A stretch of 9,329 nt of DNA, taken from the NCBI GenBank assembly GCA_030635485.1, contig DAOVYS010000089.1, positions 1-9,329 on the forward strand, given 5' to 3'. The DNA is from Pseudomonadota bacterium. GTDB lineage: Bacteria; Desulfobacterota; Desulfobulbia; Desulfobulbales; DAOVYS01. The translations under genes were made by a program, and so were the position numbers. Shown piece by piece: positions 1 to 7,256 of the stretch. Position 1 is the first letter of the stretch. Each line of letters begins with the position of its first letter. The notes below the pieces were generated by a model that was not told where the DNA came from, searched no databases, and saw only the letters and a list, made by a program, of their open reading frames with translations.

Positions 1-2
1 TA

Positions 3-1214
3 AACGTGATTGGAAAGGAGCAGAAGCGTTTGGCAGAGATCAGAATTTCCGGCAGCCTGGACACGACAATGAAGGGACAAAAGTCTGAAATGCTCATTAG
101 TAGTGACAAGACAATAGAAGGCGACGAGCTGGCCGGTCTTTGGGTTTCATCAAAGGGGATCGACAGAGGTAAAACAATGGAACCGGCTGCCACTCCCACT
201 GTTGCTGCGACTTTGTCCCCAACAGAACCTGCCGCTCTGCCGCCATTGTGGATCTATGCCGGGCTCGACCTTGTTGACATCAAGTATAAGGACCTGCGCG
301 TCAAAGATTTGATAGTGAATGCTACACTCAAGGATAACCAGCTCGCTGTCAAAGAGACGAATCTTAAGATCAACCAGGGAACGGTCAAAATTGACGCAGA
401 TTGCGATCTTGATGATCTGAATAAGCCGGGGTTCAAGACCGAGATTAATATGCAGAACCTCTCTTTTGATCCATTTATAACGAGTTTTGTGGGGATCTTC
501 AAAAGCCTGCCCATAAAATTTGCAGGCGGACTTAAAAACCTCGATATCAAAGCGCAGGGATCGGGATACAAGATGGAGGATCTACAGAAAAACCTGTTGG
601 CCGATGCAAGGTGGAGCCTCAGTTCATTTCGCGTCAAGTCGTTTACAGGACCGTATGCTAAGACTATGCCGATGCTGATGAATGTTTTTAAGCTCAGGAT
701 GGATGATCTGGCATTTGACGAAGGCGAGGGTCGGATTGAGATAACCGGCGGTAAAATCAAACTGGCGCCGTCCAAGCTGTCGTCAGCCAAACTGGGCTTG
801 AATTATCAAGGTGAAGTCGAATTAGGAGGCGACTGGAAACAGGATCTGAAACTGCAGGGCGTTCTGTCGCCCGGTCTTGCTGATCGGGTGCCGAAATATG
901 TACAATTAACACAGCTGGACAATGGCATGTCACAGACCAATGTTATTCCGTTAAAAGGTGACTTGACCAAGCCAGGCACGATTGTCGGGATAATCGGTTC
1001 AGCCTGCGTCAGCCCTGAATACAGGGAAGAGGCTGAGTTGATCGCAGCCCTGGCAAGCGGCGAGAAACCAAAGGCAAAAGACGTTATTGAAAAGGGCTTC
1101 AAACTTGGGATCAAAAAATATCTTGAAAAAGAAGATGCCGGGGACGATGAGGAGGGTAACAAGGAGAAGAGTGATAAGGACAAAGTAAAGGACTTATTGA
1201 AGAGCCTTTTCTAA
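3..1214 (+). CDS. AsmA-like protein, C-terminal portion (5' truncated by window edge)
   Basis: The reading frame is open to the left edge of the window and ends at TAA 1212-1214. A GTG at 6 could start it, but no ribosome binding site is visible and the text before it is coding-like, so this is most likely the last ~400 residues of a longer protein. The product is soluble-looking, with no membrane segment. It has repeated short beta-strand patterns typical of AsmA-like C-terminal domains, for example KINQGTVKIDADCDLDD and IEITGGKIKLAPSKL, and phrases such as LNYQGEVELGGDWKQDLKLQG followed by PLKGDLTKPG. A low-complexity linker rich in Pro, Ala and Thr lies near residues 58-80, and the C-terminus is a highly charged Lys/Glu/Asp tail ending DLLKSLF. 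AsmA-family proteins act in the periplasm in outer-membrane assembly and lipid transport; that role is known for the family and inferred here. The next gene follows after about 65 nt on the same strand, so co-transcription is plausible. Confidence 0.6.
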   Translation, partial: NVIGKEQKRLAEIRISGSLDTTMKGQKSEMLISSDKTIEGDELAGLWVSSKGIDRGKTMEPAATPTVAATLSPTEPAALPPLWIYAGLDLVDIKYKDLRVKDLIVNATLKDNQLAVKETNLKINQGTVKIDADCDLDDLNKPGFKTEINMQNLSFDPFITSFVGIFKSLPIKFAGGLKNLDIKAQGSGYKMEDLQKNLLADARWSLSSFRVKSFTGPYAKTMPMLMNVFKLRMDDLAFDEGEGRIEITGGKIKLAPSKLSSAKLGLNYQGEVELGGDWKQDLKLQGVLSPGLADRVPKYVQLTQLDNGMSQTNVIPLKGDLTKPGTIVGIIGSACVSPEYREEAELIAALASGEKPKAKDVIEKGFKLGIKKYLEKEDAGDDEEGNKEKSDKDKVKDLLKSLF

Positions 1215-1246
1215 ACCTTCTTAAACCACCTGCCCCTGTCCAATCC

Positions 1247-1284
1247 AAGGGGGTAAAAAAATGAAAAAAACTGGTTGCCGATGA
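1247..1284 (+). promoter_or_regulatory. Shine-Dalgarno and 7-codon leader mini-ORF overlapping the YihY start
   Basis: AAGGGGG at 1247-1253 lies 7 nt before ATG 1261. That ATG opens a reading frame encoding only MKKTGCR, and its TGA (1282-1284) overlaps the downstream ATG 1281 as ATGA. The YihY start itself has no Shine-Dalgarno of its own at normal distance. Either the mini-ORF is translated and hands ribosomes to yihY by coupling, or the A7 run at 1264-1270 has lost one A. With eight A residues the ATG at 1261 would read straight into yihY as MKKNWLPMNIQN. Confidence 0.5.
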
Positions 1285-2600
1285 ACATACAAAACGTTGT
1301 CCATTTTTTGCGTGAGGGGGTCTGGTCTATTCCATCAAGAACACTCTCTCCGTTACGTTCTTTTTTCTTGAAACAGCTGCGCATAGTGATTCTGGCCTTG
1401 CGCGGATTTGACGAGGACAAATGCGGCCTTCAGGCATCAGCGCTCACTTTTTATTGCCTTATGTCGATCGTGCCGGTTCTGGCAATGGCCTTTGGTGTAG
1501 CCAAGGGGTTTGGTTTGGAAGAGAGCTTAAAGCAGCAGCTCTACGAAAGGTTCCAGGATCAGTCCGTTATGATCACAAAGATAGTCGTTTTTTCGGAATC
1601 GATGCTGGAAAAGACCCAGGGCGGGCTTGTTGCAGGTGTCGGCGTGGCAATGCTCTTTTTTCTTGTAATAAAACTCCTGTCGAATATTGAAAAATCTTTT
1701 AATAACATCTGGGGGATACGCGAAGGAAGATCACTGTCCAGAAAGTTGACCGACTACCTTGCAGTGATGCTTGTCTGTCCATTGCTCCTGATTATGTCCA
1801 GCAGTCTGACAGTATTTCTGACGGCCCAGGCAAGCGAACTGACAGGCAAAATAGCATTTCTTCAGACATTCGGTCCTCTGATCGCCATTGCACTTAAGCC
1901 CCTGCCGTATCTGTTTGTTTTGGTGCTTTTTACCTTTAATTATATCTTTGTGCCCAACACCAAGGTCAGGTTTAAATCAGCGCTGTTCGGCGGTATCGTC
2001 GCCGCGGTAATTTACCAGATTGCCCAATGGGCCTATATAAAATTTCAGATCGGCGCTGCAAATTACGGCGCGATTTACGGCAGCTTTGCAGCCCTGCCTC
2101 TCTTTTTGCTGTGGCTTCAAATGAGCTGGCTGATCGTTCTGCTCGGTGCGGAAATATCATTTGCCTGCCAGAACGTAGATACCTATGAATTTGAGCCTGA
2201 TTGCCTGAAGGTCAGCACCCGTTTTAAACAGATCTTGGCCTTAAGAATTGTACAGCTCTGTGTGCACCAGCTGGCTGAAGGTAAAAAGCCATGGCGAGCC
2301 GCCGCCATATCGCACGAGCTTGAGATACCTGTCCGGCTTGTACGCGAAGTCCTGTTTGAACTCGTACAGGCCGGCATACTCCTGGAGACGCGTTCTCTTG
2401 ATGATGAACTCGCTTATTGGCCGGCACGGATGGTGGAAAACCTGCGTGTGAGTGATGTACTTTTTACCCTGGAAAAATTTGGGCATGATACGATTCGGGT
2501 GTCTGAAGAAGCCGGTCTTCAGAAATTCAAAAAGTCATTGGCAAAACTGGAAAAACTGGTTGAAAATGATCCTGCAAATCTGCTGATAAAAGATGTTTAG
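1281..2600 (+). CDS. yihY: YihY/BrkB family membrane protein with extra C-terminal domain
   Basis: Inner-membrane protein of the YihY/BrkB family (once misassigned as ribonuclease BN); the molecular function of the family is unsettled. About six hydrophobic segments lie between residues ~55 and 295. The family hallmarks are visible: ALTFYCLMSIVPVLAMAFG near residue 55, SNIEKSFNNIWGIREG near 135, and NYGAIYGSFAALPLFLLW near 262 followed by LIVLLGAEISFA. ATG 1281 is preferred and gives 439 residues; TTG 1275 is in frame two codons earlier but less likely. The usual family core is about 280-300 residues. Here about 130 soluble residues follow, including AAAISHELEIPVRLVREVLFELVQAGILLE, which reads like a winged-helix (helix, turn, recognition helix, wing), then a helical Lys/Glu-rich tail. 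Its stop overlaps the stop of the convergent lipoprotein gene. Confidence 0.88.
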   Translation: MNIQNVVHFLREGVWSIPSRTLSPLRSFFLKQLRIVILALRGFDEDKCGLQASALTFYCLMSIVPVLAMAFGVAKGFGLEESLKQQLYERFQDQSVMITKIVVFSESMLEKTQGGLVAGVGVAMLFFLVIKLLSNIEKSFNNIWGIREGRSLSRKLTDYLAVMLVCPLLLIMSSSLTVFLTAQASELTGKIAFLQTFGPLIAIALKPLPYLFVLVLFTFNYIFVPNTKVRFKSALFGGIVAAVIYQIAQWAYIKFQIGAANYGAIYGSFAALPLFLLWLQMSWLIVLLGAEISFACQNVDTYEFEPDCLKVSTRFKQILALRIVQLCVHQLAEGKKPWRAAAISHELEIPVRLVREVLFELVQAGILLETRSLDDELAYWPARMVENLRVSDVLFTLEKFGHDTIRVSEEAGLQKFKKSLAKLEKLVENDPANLLIKDV

Positions 2601-3193
2601 GACTCCCCGGCTGGATCTTGCGGCTTTTGGCCGGAATCTTTTACTTCTCCCCTGTATATTACATTTTTCTGTAAGAAATCAATCGGCTTATCAATGACAT
2701 ATTTTTTAGCTACGCCCAAGGGTTTTACAATCACGGTGTTGACACCAATGATGACACCGTCTGAAATAGTATCTATTGTTCTAAGAACTACATTTTTTTC
2801 AGATTCGCTTGCTATGTTTACTCTATTTCTTTCACGTCTTTCCGCCTCTTTTGCAATATCACCCATTGTCTGCGCATTGCCGGATCCTTCAATTCCCTCT
2901 ATGTCCGCGGATCCGACTCTTCGAGAATCACGGTTATATAATGCTGCCGTTTTTTGATGATCATCCTTAAGAGTTCCGATGCCTTCTGAATTCCGGTAAA
3001 CAGTCACCTTAGGCATTTCACCGGTTGTCTCTTCCGCACTGTTTGGAATTTTTTGATTATCCTGGCTTTTTACATCGTTTGCGGGTTGTGTGGTTACACA
3101 TCCTGAAAAAATGGAGGTCGTGAAAAACAGAAAAGAACCCAATGCCGCCGTCTGCGCCCAAGTTTTGTGACCTGACTTTTTTGCTGTATTCAT
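2597..3193 (-). CDS. Small predicted lipoprotein, function unknown
   Basis: 198 residues. The N-terminus is a lipoprotein signal peptide: basic stretch AKKSGHK, hydrophobic core AALGSFLFFTTSIF, then SGC with the lipidated cysteine at residue 32. Residues after Cys32 are polar and probably disordered (Gln, Asn, Glu and Thr rich). The middle contains RDSRRVGSADIEGIEGSG and a charged helical stretch EAERRERNRVN. The C-terminal third is more ordered, with TISDGVIIGVNTVIVKPLG followed by KKYVIDKPIDFLQKNVIYRG. Start ATG 3193 has CAGGG about 8 nt upstream and a sigma70-like promoter ~55 nt further up, so it is probably a single-gene transcript. No family was recognised. There is no Asp at the position after Cys32 that would favour inner-membrane retention (it is Val), so outer-membrane anchoring is the likelier inference. 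The end overlaps the end of the convergent yihY gene by 4 nt. Confidence 0.8.
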   Translation of the reverse strand: MNTAKKSGHKTWAQTAALGSFLFFTTSIFSGCVTTQPANDVKSQDNQKIPNSAEETTGEMPKVTVYRNSEGIGTLKDDHQKTAALYNRDSRRVGSADIEGIEGSGNAQTMGDIAKEAERRERNRVNIASESEKNVVLRTIDTISDGVIIGVNTVIVKPLGVAKKYVIDKPIDFLQKNVIYRGEVKDSGQKPQDPAGES

Positions 3194-3253
3194 AATCGTA
3201 CCCTGGTTTTTGCTTTTGAGTAGAGTGTTTTCATAACGCTTACCATTTCAAAC

Positions 3254-3281
3254 GCTATACCCTGCAAGATGAATATGTCAA
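3254..3281 (-). promoter_or_regulatory. Sigma70-like promoter for the lipoprotein gene
   Basis: Read on the minus strand, TTGACA (3276-3281) is a perfect -35 box. A 16-nt spacer separates it from TATAGC (3254-3259), a fair -10. Transcription would start near 3247, about 54 nt before the lipoprotein ATG. It lies downstream of the cobA-hemD stop, so it separates the lipoprotein from the porphyrin genes. Confidence 0.55.
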
Positions 3282-3324
3282 TTAAAATGAGGTGTAGAAT
3301 GACGAAATTTAAGAATTCTCCGGT

Positions 3325-3341
3325 TAGTTCTGGGGGAACTA
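3325..3341 (-). other. Short hairpin at the cobA-hemD stop codon
   Basis: TAGTTC (3325-3330) and GAACTA (3336-3341) form a perfect 6-bp stem around a 5-nt loop. The upper arm contains the TAG stop of cobA-hemD. No run of U follows on the minus-strand transcript, so it is not a standard intrinsic terminator. It could be a 3'-end stabiliser or be chance. Confidence 0.25.
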
Positions 3342-4985
3342 TTCAGCGGCTTCTGAACCTTCCTGAATTACATAGGCCTCAATACTTTCAACAAGGGCTG
3401 GAATAGTATGGGCTTTGGGCTGGATATGAACCTTGAGCCCGCTTTGTTCGGCTGTTTTTGTCGTGATCGGACCGATGGATGCTATCGTCACTCCATCCAA
3501 CAGTTTTTTTAGTTCATCAGGGTCTTCAATCCCTATCATATGAAGAAAATTCGTGACTGTTGACGAACTTGTAAAGGTCACGATATCGATATTCTTTTTC
3601 TCAAATTCCATGCGCAATGATTTTTCGCCCTCTTTTGGACGCATATTTCTGTAAACCGGAACTATTGTCACCTGAGCCCCTGCCTTGCTCAGGGTCTCGG
3701 GTAATGCCTCTCCGCCGGCCACTGCCCTTGGAATCAGAATTTTATCGCCCTTGACTCCTTTGGCTGCCAGTTTTTTTGCCAATGCCTCACCGGTAAACTT
3801 TTTTGGAAGCAGGTCGGCCTTTATCCCGAATTTTATGAGTTCATCGGCGGTTGCAGTGCCTACAGCGCCTATCCGTGATGTTTTAAAGGCCCTTGAATCC
3901 ATTCCCAGTTCAAAGAGCCGCGAGAAAAAGAACTTTACACCATTGGTGCTGGTGAACAGTACCCACTTATACTGTTTGAGATGTTTAAGCTCACGATCAA
4001 GTTCATCCCATGATTCCGGAGGCTTGATTGCAATTGTAGCCCATTCCCTGCAGTCAGCTCCAAGTTCTTCTAGTTGAGCAACCAGTTCGCTGGCCTGATC
4101 TCTGGTCCTGGTAATCAAAATACGTTTTCCGAACAGGGAACGGTTTTCATACCAATTTATCTTTTTACGAAGTCTGACAACATCCCCTACCAGCACGATT
4201 GCAGGCGGTTTTATTCGCGCTTTCTTGACATACGATGAAATTTTTTCTAATGGCCCAACCACGGTACGCTGTCTGGGGGTCGACGCCCATCTCACCACCG
4301 CGACCGGTGTTTTGGGGTCCCTGCCATTGTCTATCAATTTTTCAACAATATGGTCCAGGTTCTTGATGCCCATGTAAAAGACAAGGGTACCTGCCCCGGT
4401 TGCGATCTTGTCCCAGGCAACGTTGGAAGTAGGTTTGTCAGGGTCTTCATGGCCTGTGAGAAAGGTTACTGAAGCCGTATATTTCCGGTGAGTGATCGGG
4501 ATGCCGGCATAGGTTGCAGCCGCTGTTGCAGCCGTGACCCCGGGAACCACTTCAAATGGAATGTCCGCTTTGACTAACTCCTCGATCTCTTCCCCGCCCC
4601 TTCCAAAGATGAATGGGTCGCCGCCTTTGAGACGCACCACTGTCCGGCCGGCCAAGGCATGGTCAATGAGCATCTGATTGATCTCTTCCTGAGTATGCGT
4701 ATGTTTCACATGCCCCTTTTTTCCGGCATAGATGAATTCCGCATCCTTTGGCACGTGCTTTAAGAGCTTCTTGTTAGCCAGATAGTCGTAAACCACAACT
4801 TCCGCTTTTTCTAACACAGCCTTTCCGCGTAACGTTATCAGAGATGGATCTCCAGGGCCGGCCCCAACCAGATAAATTTTTCCTGATTTTGTTTCAGCTG
4901 GGCCTTCTTTATCAGAGTTAATGTCTACAGGATTCTCTGTTACGGAGTTCTCTTCTCTGGTGTTTTCTCTATTTTCAGCTTCCAT
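3339..4985 (-). CDS. cobA-hemD: Fused uroporphyrinogen-III C-methyltransferase / uroporphyrinogen-III synthase
   Basis: 548-residue two-domain enzyme. Residues ~35-275 are a SAM-dependent uroporphyrinogen-III methyltransferase (SUMT): KIYLVGAGPGDPSLITLRG near 36, the Pro-loop RLKGGDPFIFGRGGEE at 118-133, VVPGVTAATAAATYAGIPITHR at 147-167, and later LVFYMGIKNL and PPAIVLVGDVV. Residues ~285-540 are the HemD domain, beginning KRILITRTRDQASELVAQLEELGA, with WVLFTSTNGVKFFF and DIVTFTSSSTVTNF as the usual landmarks. HemD closes hydroxymethylbilane to uroporphyrinogen III and SUMT methylates it at C2 and C7 to precorrin-2; such fusions are known in anaerobic bacteria. The start ATG 4983-4985 lies 11 nt inside the end of hemC and is preceded by AGGTGA, so translation is probably coupled. 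A 34-residue acidic, Asn/Glu-rich leader precedes the SUMT domain; no other Met lies before residue 105, so the leader is probably translated. Confidence 0.95.
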   Translation of the reverse strand: MEAENRENTREENSVTENPVDINSDKEGPAETKSGKIYLVGAGPGDPSLITLRGKAVLEKAEVVVYDYLANKKLLKHVPKDAEFIYAGKKGHVKHTHTQEEINQMLIDHALAGRTVVRLKGGDPFIFGRGGEEIEELVKADIPFEVVPGVTAATAAATYAGIPITHRKYTASVTFLTGHEDPDKPTSNVAWDKIATGAGTLVFYMGIKNLDHIVEKLIDNGRDPKTPVAVVRWASTPRQRTVVGPLEKISSYVKKARIKPPAIVLVGDVVRLRKKINWYENRSLFGKRILITRTRDQASELVAQLEELGADCREWATIAIKPPESWDELDRELKHLKQYKWVLFTSTNGVKFFFSRLFELGMDSRAFKTSRIGAVGTATADELIKFGIKADLLPKKFTGEALAKKLAAKGVKGDKILIPRAVAGGEALPETLSKAGAQVTIVPVYRNMRPKEGEKSLRMEFEKKNIDIVTFTSSSTVTNFLHMIGIEDPDELKKLLDGVTIASIGPITTKTAEQSGLKVHIQPKAHTIPALVESIEAYVIQEGSEAAE

Positions 4986-5919
4986 TGTTCACCTGTGTTT
5001 CATATACTTCAGCCAGAATCTTTCCTCCACCCAGTTCCAGAATCTCTTCGGCCAGGTTTATTCCCAGTGATTCAGCGTCAGTCGGACTGCCTGAAATACT
5101 CTTTTTTATCACTTTGATGCCATCTACTTCGGCAACCAGGCCGGTCAGAGTCACCTGATCATTTTCAATTTCGGCAAATCCGGCGATCGGGACCTGGCAT
5201 CCGCCCTCAAGACGTTTCAAGAATCCTCTTTCAGCTGTTACTGCGATTTTGGTATCCCTGTCATCAAGACAGGAAAGACCTTTTAAAAGTTCTTTGTCTT
5301 CTTTACGGAGTTCGATTCCCACAGCACCTTGCCCGACTGCGGGCAGCATCATGTCCGGCGTAAAACAGCTCGTTGCCCGTTCGGACAATCCCAGACGGTT
5401 CAGGCCTGCTGCTGCGAGAATAATGGCATCATACATCCCTTCATCGAGTTTGCGAAGACGCGTGTCAAGGTTTCCCCTTAAGTCCTCTATTACAAGATCA
5501 GGTCTTAAGGCCGCCAGCTGAGCCCTTCTTCTGAGACTGCTCGTGCCCACTTTTGCGCCCTGAGGAAGATCCTCCAGAGAAGAATAGCGGTTTGAAATAA
5601 AGGCATCCCTGGGGTCCTCGCGTTTTGTGATAATTCCCAGATGCAGCTGGTCCGGCAATTCGGAGGGAACGTCTTTCATGCTGTGAACGGCAATATCAAC
5701 CTCCTTTCGCAGCAATGCTTCCTCGATCTCTTTGACAAAGAGACCCTTGCCGCCGACCTTTGCCAGAGGTACATCGAGTATCTTGTCACCCTTTGTAATG
5801 ATCTTGGTCAGTTCAACCGTTACATCCGGATATTTTTTTTCAATACTTTCCTTTATCCAATTGCTCTGAGCTATTGCCAGAAGGCTTGCCCGCGTCCCGA
5901 TTTTTACGATTTTTTGCAT
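4975..5919 (-). CDS. hemC: Porphobilinogen deaminase (hydroxymethylbilane synthase)
   Basis: Cytoplasmic enzyme that joins four porphobilinogen molecules into hydroxymethylbilane, the substrate of the HemD half of the next gene. The start is ATG 5919 (MQKIVKIGTRASLLA), because AAGGAAG lies 7 nt upstream and the family normally begins just before IGTRAS; an in-frame ATG 17 codons earlier lacks both. This gives 314 residues, the usual family length. Visible motifs are GTRASLLAIAQSNWI, KVGGKGLFVKEIEEALL, DIAVHSMKDVPSELP with catalytic Asp83, GTSSLRRRAQL, RGNLDTRLRKLDEG, MLPAVGQGAVGIE and LEGGCQVPIAGFA. Cys241 in the last motif is the dipyrromethane-cofactor attachment residue. The 3' end overlaps cobA-hemD by 11 nt. 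The 71-nt gap from the zinc-ribbon gene upstream shows no clear promoter or terminator, so it is probably an internal operon gene. Confidence 0.97.
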   Translation of the reverse strand: MQKIVKIGTRASLLAIAQSNWIKESIEKKYPDVTVELTKIITKGDKILDVPLAKVGGKGLFVKEIEEALLRKEVDIAVHSMKDVPSELPDQLHLGIITKREDPRDAFISNRYSSLEDLPQGAKVGTSSLRRRAQLAALRPDLVIEDLRGNLDTRLRKLDEGMYDAIILAAAGLNRLGLSERATSCFTPDMMLPAVGQGAVGIELRKEDKELLKGLSCLDDRDTKIAVTAERGFLKRLEGGCQVPIAGFAEIENDQVTLTGLVAEVDGIKVIKKSISGSPTDAESLGINLAEEILELGGGKILAEVYETQVNNGS

Positions 5920-5926
5920 GAATAGA

Positions 5927-5933
5927 CTTCCTT
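5927..5933 (-). promoter_or_regulatory. Shine-Dalgarno that fixes the hemC start
   Basis: AAGGAAG on the minus strand is separated by 7 nt from ATG 5919. The alternative in-frame ATG at 5970 would add 17 residues unrelated to the family N-terminus. Confidence 0.75.
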
Positions 5934-5990
5934 GTTTGTAATTGCTCAGGTTGTCAGGTTTAACGACCACCCTGAACCTTTAATCCCTTA

Positions 5991-6219
5991 TCAATGACAT
6001 GTTGCGCAGTTGCCTCCGGCACAGCTTGCGCAGCTGGAACCGGAACCGCGGAAAGATGAATCTCCCGACCCCCGGCCGCCGATCTTGTGGGAAAAGGTTG
6101 ACATCAACTTTTTCAGATCCCCACTCTTGCACTTGGGGCAGACAGGTTTGTCGCTGCCTATTATCAATGTCTCAAATTTTTCTCCGCCAGGCCTGACAGA
6201 TAAAATCAAAAAGGGGCAT
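5991..6219 (-). pseudogene. FmdB-type zinc-ribbon protein, frameshifted by one inserted base
   Basis: Two overlapping frames together make one FmdB-like protein. From ATG 6219 the sequence reads MPLFDFICQA and then runs out of register as WRRKI and a stop. The frame from 6209 down to 5991 carries the rest, GGEKFETLIIGSDKPVCPKC and on to the Cys-rich tail. Removing one G from the GG at 6187-6188 turns TGGCGGAGAA into TGCGGAGAA and joins the frames as MPLFDFICQACGEKFETLI. That restores both CxxC pairs (Cys8/Cys11 and Cys27/Cys30) of the zinc ribbon and the usual MP[LI][FY]xF start. The repaired protein is 75 residues. After the ribbon comes KKLMSTFSHK, a Gly/Ser-rich linker and a second Cys cluster (SSCASCAGGNCATCH), common in Desulfobacterota members. 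The family role is unclear; it is annotated as regulatory or metal-binding. AGAGGA lies 12 nt before ATG 6219. A TTG at 6209 could start the downstream frame, but that product would lack the first CxxC. Whether this is a true mutation or a sequencing error cannot be told from here. Confidence 0.85.
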
Positions 6220-6250
6220 TTTAGTTTGGGGTCCTCTGTTAATTCTTAAA

Positions 6251-7192
6251 TCAAATTAGATCAATTACAGCGGCAGCCAAGAGCGGTATCATCAGTTCGT
6301 GATGTCCCGTGATATTGTATCCTTTTCCCCCGTCAGCGGTCGGCCGGTTTACAACGTTTGTCATGGGACGGTAGTGACGGATAAAGTCAAAATTTGCCGT
6401 TGTGATGTTTTTAACCCGATTACCCAGGTTCCGGACAACTGTCAGGGCCTTTAAAAAGACCTCGGGCAACACCACCGCTGAACCGACATTCAGGTATGCG
6501 CCGCCTTCGAGATCAGCGACCATGCTGCAAAACAGCTTAAAATCATGATGACTCGTCTTTCCAATCGAGGCGCCGCATGCTGAAGGATGAATGTGGACAA
6601 TATCGGTTCCGATCGCAACATGGACAGTGACCGGAACACCGAGTCTGCAAGCTGACGCCAGGAGGCTCATCTGGTTGAATTTGAATTTATTTTTCAGGAG
6701 AAATTCTCCAAGAGCCCGGCCCATGCCCTTGTCTTCGGCAGCGCCTGTCACAATTGCTTCGTTCACGGTTTCCCCGGTCTCTTTTGCAGCCCCGAATGCG
6801 CCGGATCCGATGACCTGTCCAACGTCTTCCGAGGTGCGGCCGACCATGGCAATCTCGGTATCATGAATGATTCCAGCGCCGTTCATGGCAAGACCGGTTA
6901 TTATCGATCTTTCCATCAGATCAATAATAATGGGATTCAGACCGACCTTGATAACATGCGCGCCCATCCCGAGAATGACGGGTCGATCCGCGCTGCGGCA
7001 TGCGGCGATCCTTTCCGCAAGTTCACGGAGGTCGCTTCCTGCCAGCTGATCGGGCAATGAATCCAGAAAATCGCGGACACTCGCCCCCTTTTTCAAAGGG
7101 CGGGCAAAACTATCCACAGTCACCTTGCTGAAACGGTCGTGAATGGAATAGGTGTTCAGTTTTGAAAAATCCAGCGGCTGATATTGTTTCAT
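6251..7192 (-). CDS. Conserved protein resembling deoxyhypusine synthase (tentative)
   Basis: 313 residues from ATG 7192, soluble, with no signal peptide. The fold looks like an alternating alpha/beta Rossmann-type protein: PVILGMGAHVIKVGLNPIII near residue 71, then SIITGLAMNGAGIIHDTEIAM (96-116), LGVPVTVHVAIGTDIVHIHP (184-203), a conserved GASIGKTSHHDF (207-218), a central helix-rich part, and GGKGYNITGHHELMIPLLAA near the end (288-307). The order of these blocks recalls deoxyhypusine synthase: a glycine-rich strand, then NxxxxGLxxxI, then a TTAGG-like turn, and a late GK before a PLL-containing last helix. On that reading Lys290 would sit near the enzyme's catalytic lysine. This is by eye only. 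Bacteria lack eIF5A, so a modified substrate would have to be something else, or the protein uses the fold differently. Ribosome binding is weak (GGAGA about 15 nt upstream of the ATG). The gene follows gmhA after a palindromic repeat and precedes the FmdB-type gene by 31 nt. Confidence 0.7.
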   Translation of the reverse strand: MKQYQPLDFSKLNTYSIHDRFSKVTVDSFARPLKKGASVRDFLDSLPDQLAGSDLRELAERIAACRSADRPVILGMGAHVIKVGLNPIIIDLMERSIITGLAMNGAGIIHDTEIAMVGRTSEDVGQVIGSGAFGAAKETGETVNEAIVTGAAEDKGMGRALGEFLLKNKFKFNQMSLLASACRLGVPVTVHVAIGTDIVHIHPSACGASIGKTSHHDFKLFCSMVADLEGGAYLNVGSAVVLPEVFLKALTVVRNLGNRVKNITTANFDFIRHYRPMTNVVNRPTADGGKGYNITGHHELMIPLLAAAVIDLI

Positions 7193-7212
7193 GTATCTAT
7201 TGCACTATCTCC

Positions 7213-7226
7213 ATGTAACCGTTCAC
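7213..7226 (+). repeat. Solitary copy of the shared terminal motif (element 1)
   Basis: ATGTAACCGTTCAC matches ATGTAAGCGTTCAC, the left end of the neighbouring palindrome, at 13 of 14 positions and in the same orientation, 44 bp away. It lies about 20 bp upstream of the start of the deoxyhypusine-synthase-like gene, in its likely leader. Confidence 0.6.
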
Positions 7227-7256
7227 TATGGGTACGAACTTACGGGAATCCCAGGC

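Noticed and set aside
254..790. 178-codon open frame on the minus strand inside the AsmA-like gene.
   Set aside because: It is antisense to a well-supported coding frame, Ser/Leu/Arg-rich as shadows are, with no ribosome binding site.
2597..2600. Overlapping stop codons of the convergent yihY and lipoprotein genes as a special regulatory device.
   Set aside because: A 4-nt tail overlap (TTAG) is common in compact genomes and needs no special explanation.
3336..3350. GAACTATTCAGCGGC at the end of cobA-hemD shares AACTATTCAGC with the element 2 terminal motif.
   Set aside because: Only 11 identical bases, within coding sequence plus stop, with no palindrome or second copy nearby. It could be chance, although the place at a gene end resembles the cheR case.
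3685..4077. 130-codon plus-strand frame inside cobA-hemD.
   Set aside because: Antisense shadow of the HemD domain; composition is not protein-like.
6181..6219. Programmed ribosomal frameshift in the FmdB-type gene.
   Set aside because: No slippery heptamer or downstream pseudoknot at the junction, and a one-base insertion in a Cys codon explains it better.
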